Shown here in pieces: positions 60,928 through 64,000 of a stretch of 64,000 nucleotides of DNA. A program made the position numbers and the translations under genes. Each line of letters starts with the position of its first letter. The first letter of the stretch is position 1. Source of the stretch: Terriglobus sp. TAA 43 (lineage in GTDB: Bacteria > Acidobacteriota > Terriglobia > Terriglobales > Acidobacteriaceae); assembly GCF_000800015.1 (NCBI RefSeq), contig NZ_JUGR01000003.1, positions 275,071 to 339,070 on the forward strand, given 5' to 3'. The notes beneath the pieces were generated by a model, which did not search any database, had not been told where the DNA came from, and was given only the letters and a program-made list of their open reading frames with translations.

Positions 60928-61176
60928 CGGCATGCCTATGCCGAACGCCCACGTGGCGAACGGCGGGGCGGCAAGGTGCAGGGGGAGGGGTCTCTCCCAT
61001 CCTAGGAGCGAAATGAAATGAAGCGGAAAGGACGAAGCGCAGCGAAGGTCTGCACAAGCGTCAGCGCGGAAGACTGAGGATACCCCTTGCGTCGCGCCAG
61101 GGCGGAGCCCTCAGCTAGGTTTGTTTTCCGCATCCGTGCGCGTGAGCGCACAGCAACTTCAGGAAGGGCGTTGCGA
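60928..61176 (+). repeat. Structured interspersed element, copy 3
   Basis: The longest copy. It starts with a CGGCAT-GCCT-ATGCCG hairpin, continues with the 5' module shared with copy 2, a short insert GAAATGAAATGAAGCGGAAAG (partly present in copy 1) and the core. The outer stem GCGCG/CGCGC, the AGGGC-GGA-GCCCT hairpin and the terminal GTGCGC-GTGA-GCGCAC hairpin (61136-61151) are kept. It lies in an intergenic gap and is followed at 61182 by a word also found at 40962. Confidence 0.75.
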
Positions 61177-61281
61177 GAAGGAACGAGTCTGTTACGAAAC
61201 TCGTTGGCGGTCATCAGGTACCTTGTGTTGCTGGAGATAAGACGACTTATCGGTAGTGATGGCCCGCAGGCCGTGCTTGGC

Positions 61282-61785
61282 TCAGGTTAAAGAACGAATA
61301 GCCAATGGGAGCTCATTTTCCGAAGGTGGTTCGTCGAGGCGTTCCGCAAAGTCGAACATCGCTGGTGTAACTTGAAACGCAAAGGTGTCGCCGCCCTTTG
61401 CATTCCGTTCTTCCACACGCTTTCTCCTTATCTCCGTGGCACCCTCGAGAACGTGCCACTCGATCTTGCACTGACTGGCAGCAGCCCTCTGGCTGACGTT
61501 CTTGCGACGCTCTTGACGAATGAAGCCCCAGTCAAGCACGACATTCACATCCTGCCCCAGCACTTGTTCGACGGTTTGCCACGACTGGTCCTCACACCGG
61601 GCCACCCGTTCCGAAAACCATGCAAAGTTGCTCGAACCTGAACCTGCGGGAATGTCTTTAACGAAGAGTGTGTTCATCCACTTATCCATGGAGAAGACAA
61701 TCGCAGCGTTTTGTGCGGCCAAGGCCGCCGAATAGGTACTCTTACCGGATGCGACGGGGCCGCACACGCAAAAGATCGTTGCCAC
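61282..61785 (-). CDS. P-loop kinase-like protein (AAA_33/zeta-like fold)
   Basis: A 167-residue nucleotide-binding protein. The Walker A motif is CVCGPVASGKSTYSAAL at the N-terminus and the acidic metal site is VNVVLDWGFIRQERR, with a C-terminal RKRVEERNAKGGD Arg-rich lid. The layout matches small AAA_33 kinases that phosphorylate small molecules or antibiotics. No partner gene is adjacent, which argues against a zeta toxin. The substrate is unknown. Confidence 0.82.
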   Translation of the reverse strand: MATIFCVCGPVASGKSTYSAALAAQNAAIVFSMDKWMNTLFVKDIPAGSGSSNFAWFSERVARCEDQSWQTVEQVLGQDVNVVLDWGFIRQERRKNVSQRAAASQCKIEWHVLEGATEIRRKRVEERNAKGGDTFAFQVTPAMFDFAERLDEPPSENELPLAIRSLT

Positions 61786-61969
61786 TAGACTGGTCCTTTC
61801 AAAAGCTCGTAATCGTGCTTGAACAAGAGTCTACGGCGCAATAAGCCGGTTCAGTGAGTACCGGGCAACCCCGAGCGTTAGTCGGCGCGGATCGTTACCG
61901 TTAAGCCGACTTGTCGATGCCAATCATCGCGTCGACACCCGAGTTGGCAGCAACATGGATTCCACGCTC

Positions 61970-63049
61970 TCACTGTTTTAGCGCCTCTGTAAGTAATTGG
62001 TCAGTAATGCTGTTCGTGGCTTCACCCTCCACATTGCTTAAAACGACTATCGCTATACGCTTATCTGGTACATAGGTCAGGCTGGTCTTGAAGCCCGCGA
62101 TGGCTCCTGCATGGGTCACGATAGTGATGCCGGACTCATTAGCGAACACATAGACGCCCAGTCCGTAGCTTCCTTTCCCCGGCGTCAACATCAACTTCAA
62201 AGAATCCTTATTGAGCAGTCTCCCGCTAAAGAGAGCGTGCTCCCATTTGAGAAGATCCTCTGTCGTCGAATACATTGAGCCCGCCGCCCAAGGAACAGAC
62301 ATAGATAGAGAACGTACCGAAATCAATCCCGACTTTCCAGGTCGATAGCCTTGAGCACGCTTCGCCAGAATAAGGCCGTCCATATCCAACCCCGTGTTCT
62401 TCATTTCCAATGGAGCGAAGATCCGTTCCTGGAGCTGGTCGCCGTAAGTTCTGCCGGTTACTTTTTCGATGACTGCTCCAAGGATCTCAAAATTCGAACT
62501 GCTGTAAGCCCACTTGCTGCCAGGTTCAAAGTCCAGCGGCTTGTTCTTGAAAAACTCAAGCTCCTCCTCAACAGTGTGCGGGCTCATTCCCCATACCTTG
62601 AATTCTTTGAAATTGGTGAAGTCGGGAATACCTGATGTATTCCCCATCAGATCTGCCAAAGTGACCTTTTGCCACGTCTGAGGCGCATCCAGAAGGTATT
62701 CGCTAACAGGGTTCCTGATATCGAGCTTTCCATCTTCCTGCAACAGCAATATCAGCGCCACGGTGAACTGCTTGGTCAATGAACCTAAACGGAATTTAAC
62801 GTCGGGGGCGTTGGGAATATTCCACTCTAGATCCGCCGATCCATAGCCCTTATCGAGCAGCACATGATCACCTTCTGAAACAAACACAACACCCATAAAT
62901 GCGTTCGCGGCTGTGTAGGATCTGACAATCTGATCCATACGCATCTCTGTAGGTGTCGCTCCCAAACGGGTTGTGGTTTGTGAGAAGGTCGAACTGGCAC
63001 ACGCAAGAGCTATCGCTAAACTCACGAGTGTTAGCAAACTAAGCTTCAT
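61970..63049 (-). CDS. Secreted beta-lactamase-fold serine hydrolase (class C-like)
   Basis: A 359-residue protein with a signal peptide (SLLTLVSLAIALACASSTFS). The active-site Ser-x-x-Lys lies in RLGSLTKQFTVALILL, the Tyr motif in WAYSSSNFEILGAVIE, and a THAGAIAGF box near the C-terminus takes the place of the KTG triad. These are marks of the serine beta-lactamase/esterase (PF00144) family, whose members are often esterases or D-aminopeptidases rather than antibiotic-resistance enzymes. It stands alone; the physiological substrate is unknown. Confidence 0.9.
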   Translation of the reverse strand: MKLSLLTLVSLAIALACASSTFSQTTTRLGATPTEMRMDQIVRSYTAANAFMGVVFVSEGDHVLLDKGYGSADLEWNIPNAPDVKFRLGSLTKQFTVALILLLQEDGKLDIRNPVSEYLLDAPQTWQKVTLADLMGNTSGIPDFTNFKEFKVWGMSPHTVEEELEFFKNKPLDFEPGSKWAYSSSNFEILGAVIEKVTGRTYGDQLQERIFAPLEMKNTGLDMDGLILAKRAQGYRPGKSGLISVRSLSMSVPWAAGSMYSTTEDLLKWEHALFSGRLLNKDSLKLMLTPGKGSYGLGVYVFANESGITIVTHAGAIAGFKTSLTYVPDKRIAIVVLSNVEGEATNSITDQLLTEALKQ

Positions 63050-63223
63050 CTATTGCCCCTGACCGGGCCATCGCACGGCCTTCAATCAGCTTAGGTGATA
63101 TTGAGACTCATCAGTTGGTGACGAGAAACGACCCTATCGTCACTTTGACGATAACGCAGTATTTGAAGCAAGTGGATTCGTGAAGGTACGACCGGCGGAA
63201 AGATTTTGTCTGGGGTTTGCGCT

Positions 63224-63337
63224 TCAGATGCCAAGAAGATAATGCAGCATCCACCAGATAAGGAATAGCGAGATGAGGGCCCCAGCGACATGAACAATCC
63301 AGTCGCCTGCGGTTTTCGGTTTACCGAAGTTGAACAT
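63224..63337 (-). CDS. Short single-pass membrane protein, hypothetical
   Basis: A 37-residue peptide starting at the ATG at 63337. After a basic FGKPKTAGDW, one hydrophobic stretch (IVHVAGALISLFLIWWMLHY) spans the membrane. An in-frame ATG at 63427 would give 67 residues, but the upstream part has no such character. No strong ribosome-binding site is seen. The strongly membrane-like profile and short length suggest a small real gene, but support is weak. Confidence 0.4.
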   Translation of the reverse strand: MFNFGKPKTAGDWIVHVAGALISLFLIWWMLHYLLGI

Positions 63338-63625
63338 GTGGGATGGTAGCACTTTACTGTCTACGGTTCCCCGCGTCGAGGCACAGACCATCGCATACCC
63401 GATTGAAACTAAACTAAACCGCCACATTTGCTCCTACATCTGGCTATTTGCAGCGGCTCGGATAGCTGACAAAATGTCGGATCGTCACAGTACCTCGACG
63501 TTTTCTGACACTCCACCAGCCATAATCTAACCTCAATGGAGTTTGTCGAGAATGAGCGGACCACTATCGATAAGCCGACTTATCGTGACCGATCCGGTCT
63601 ACATTGCGGGGTGGTGTTGAGTTCG

Positions 63626-64000
63626 TTATTGAGTCGCAGACGATTTGCCGCCGTGGGCCGCCAGCAATCGGGGAAGAATGATCGAGGTCATGATCTTATT
63701 CGGAGCAGATCCACCTGCGTTATAGGAGCCCGCAGTAAAAACTGCGACGAAGTCATATTCCGGAAGAATGAAAATCTTCTGCCCTCCGTTACCTTCTGCG
63801 GCACCCAGATAGACCCGTTCCGGCCCCGTGGGCATCTGGACGTTGAACCATGGGCGCCACCAGAAATATCCATAGCCAGAGTCGTCCACATGGCTGACCG
63901 TTGAGATGGCATCGTGTGCATAGGTGGGCGAAAGAATCTGCCTGTCATGCCATTTGCCTTTGTCCTTGTAAAGAATGCCGAGTTTTAGCATGTCCCGGGG
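63626..64000 (-). CDS. Beta-lactamase-fold serine hydrolase, partial at window edge
   Basis: Only the C-terminal about 125 residues lie in the window; the frame is open to base 64000. The visible part begins RDMLKLGILYKDKGKWHDRQ, a common region near the end of PF00144 serine hydrolases, and includes GYGYFWWRPWFNV, AEGNGGQKIFILPEYDFVAV (the KTG-like GGQKIFIL strand) and a C-terminal helix. The catalytic Ser lies beyond the window. It is the second such hydrolase in this stretch, in the same orientation as the one at 61970. Confidence 0.75.
   Translation of the reverse strand, partial: PRDMLKLGILYKDKGKWHDRQILSPTYAHDAISTVSHVDDSGYGYFWWRPWFNVQMPTGPERVYLGAAEGNGGQKIFILPEYDFVAVFTAGSYNAGGSAPNKIMTSIILPRLLAAHGGKSSATQ

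Noticed and set aside
1..64000. CRISPR arrays
   Set aside because: No series of regularly spaced 24-37-bp direct repeats was seen; the 30-bp-period repeat at 37840 has only two full units and no spacer structure.

Overview
The window looks like chromosomal DNA of an Acidobacteriota soil bacterium of the Granulicella/Terriglobus/Edaphobacter type. This is inferred from gene content. It carries a TIGR03435-family protein, a remnant of an acidobacterial duplicated orphan permease (ADOP), a DUF1080 3-keto-sugar hydrolase beside Gfo/Idh/MocA and TIM-barrel proteins, and a large HExxHxxGxxH secreted metalloprotease. No rRNA or complete tRNA gene was seen. The genus cannot be fixed from the sequence alone.

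Layout. 0-6.1 kb (minus strand): a tightly overlapping six-gene sugar operon (DUF1080 hydrolase, Gfo/Idh/MocA oxidoreductase, Tat-exported TIM-barrel protein, MFS permease, LysR regulator, second TIM-barrel isomerase). 6.2-13.5 kb: DHA2 exporter, Xre-RES toxin-antitoxin pair, tannase/feruloyl esterase, an SDR enzyme, and three degraded genes (response regulator, ADOP permease, PfpI/Hsp31). 13.8-26.5 kb: nitrate assimilation. A seven-gene minus-strand operon (siroheme nitrite reductase, CysJ-like diflavin reductase, fused DmsB-DmsC-type electron-transfer/anchor protein, nitrate reductase, NarK, outer-membrane channel, DUF7009-like protein) diverges from a HemD-GAF-ANTAR regulator. 26.5-27.3 kb: relic of an integrated element, made of a broken tyrosine integrase and the 3' part of a tRNA-Val gene. 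27.7-31.6 kb: metalloprotease and DAHP synthase. 31.6-36.8 kb: formate dehydrogenase locus (FdhA, DUF1641, FdhD, second DUF7009-like protein).

37-41 kb is an accessory block with an Abi-alpha-like protein and an AbiE-like nucleotidyltransferase/antitoxin pair with its own inverted-repeat operator. 41-47.5 kb is a stress or detoxification region around a MocR-type regulator, with two cupins, two epimerases, an AhpD-like protein and DoxX in a mirrored arrangement. 47.7-48.7 kb holds a LutC-like gene behind the stump of a radical-SAM gene. 48.8-55.8 kb is a TolC/YtcA/HlyD/FUSC tripartite efflux operon bracketed by two AraC regulators. 56-64 kb holds a lipoprotein serine hydrolase, a chain of truncated genes, a TIGR03435 protein, a P-loop kinase and two beta-lactamase-fold serine hydrolases.

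The most interesting items are: (1) a three-copy interspersed element whose terminal hairpin keeps pairing through compensatory changes; (2) the HemD-GAF-ANTAR fusion facing a long structured leader of the nitrate operon; (3) the hybrid wiring of that nitrate operon; and (4) two paralogous DUF7009-like genes, each closing a molybdoenzyme operon. All domain assignments come from reading the translated sequence; no database search was run.
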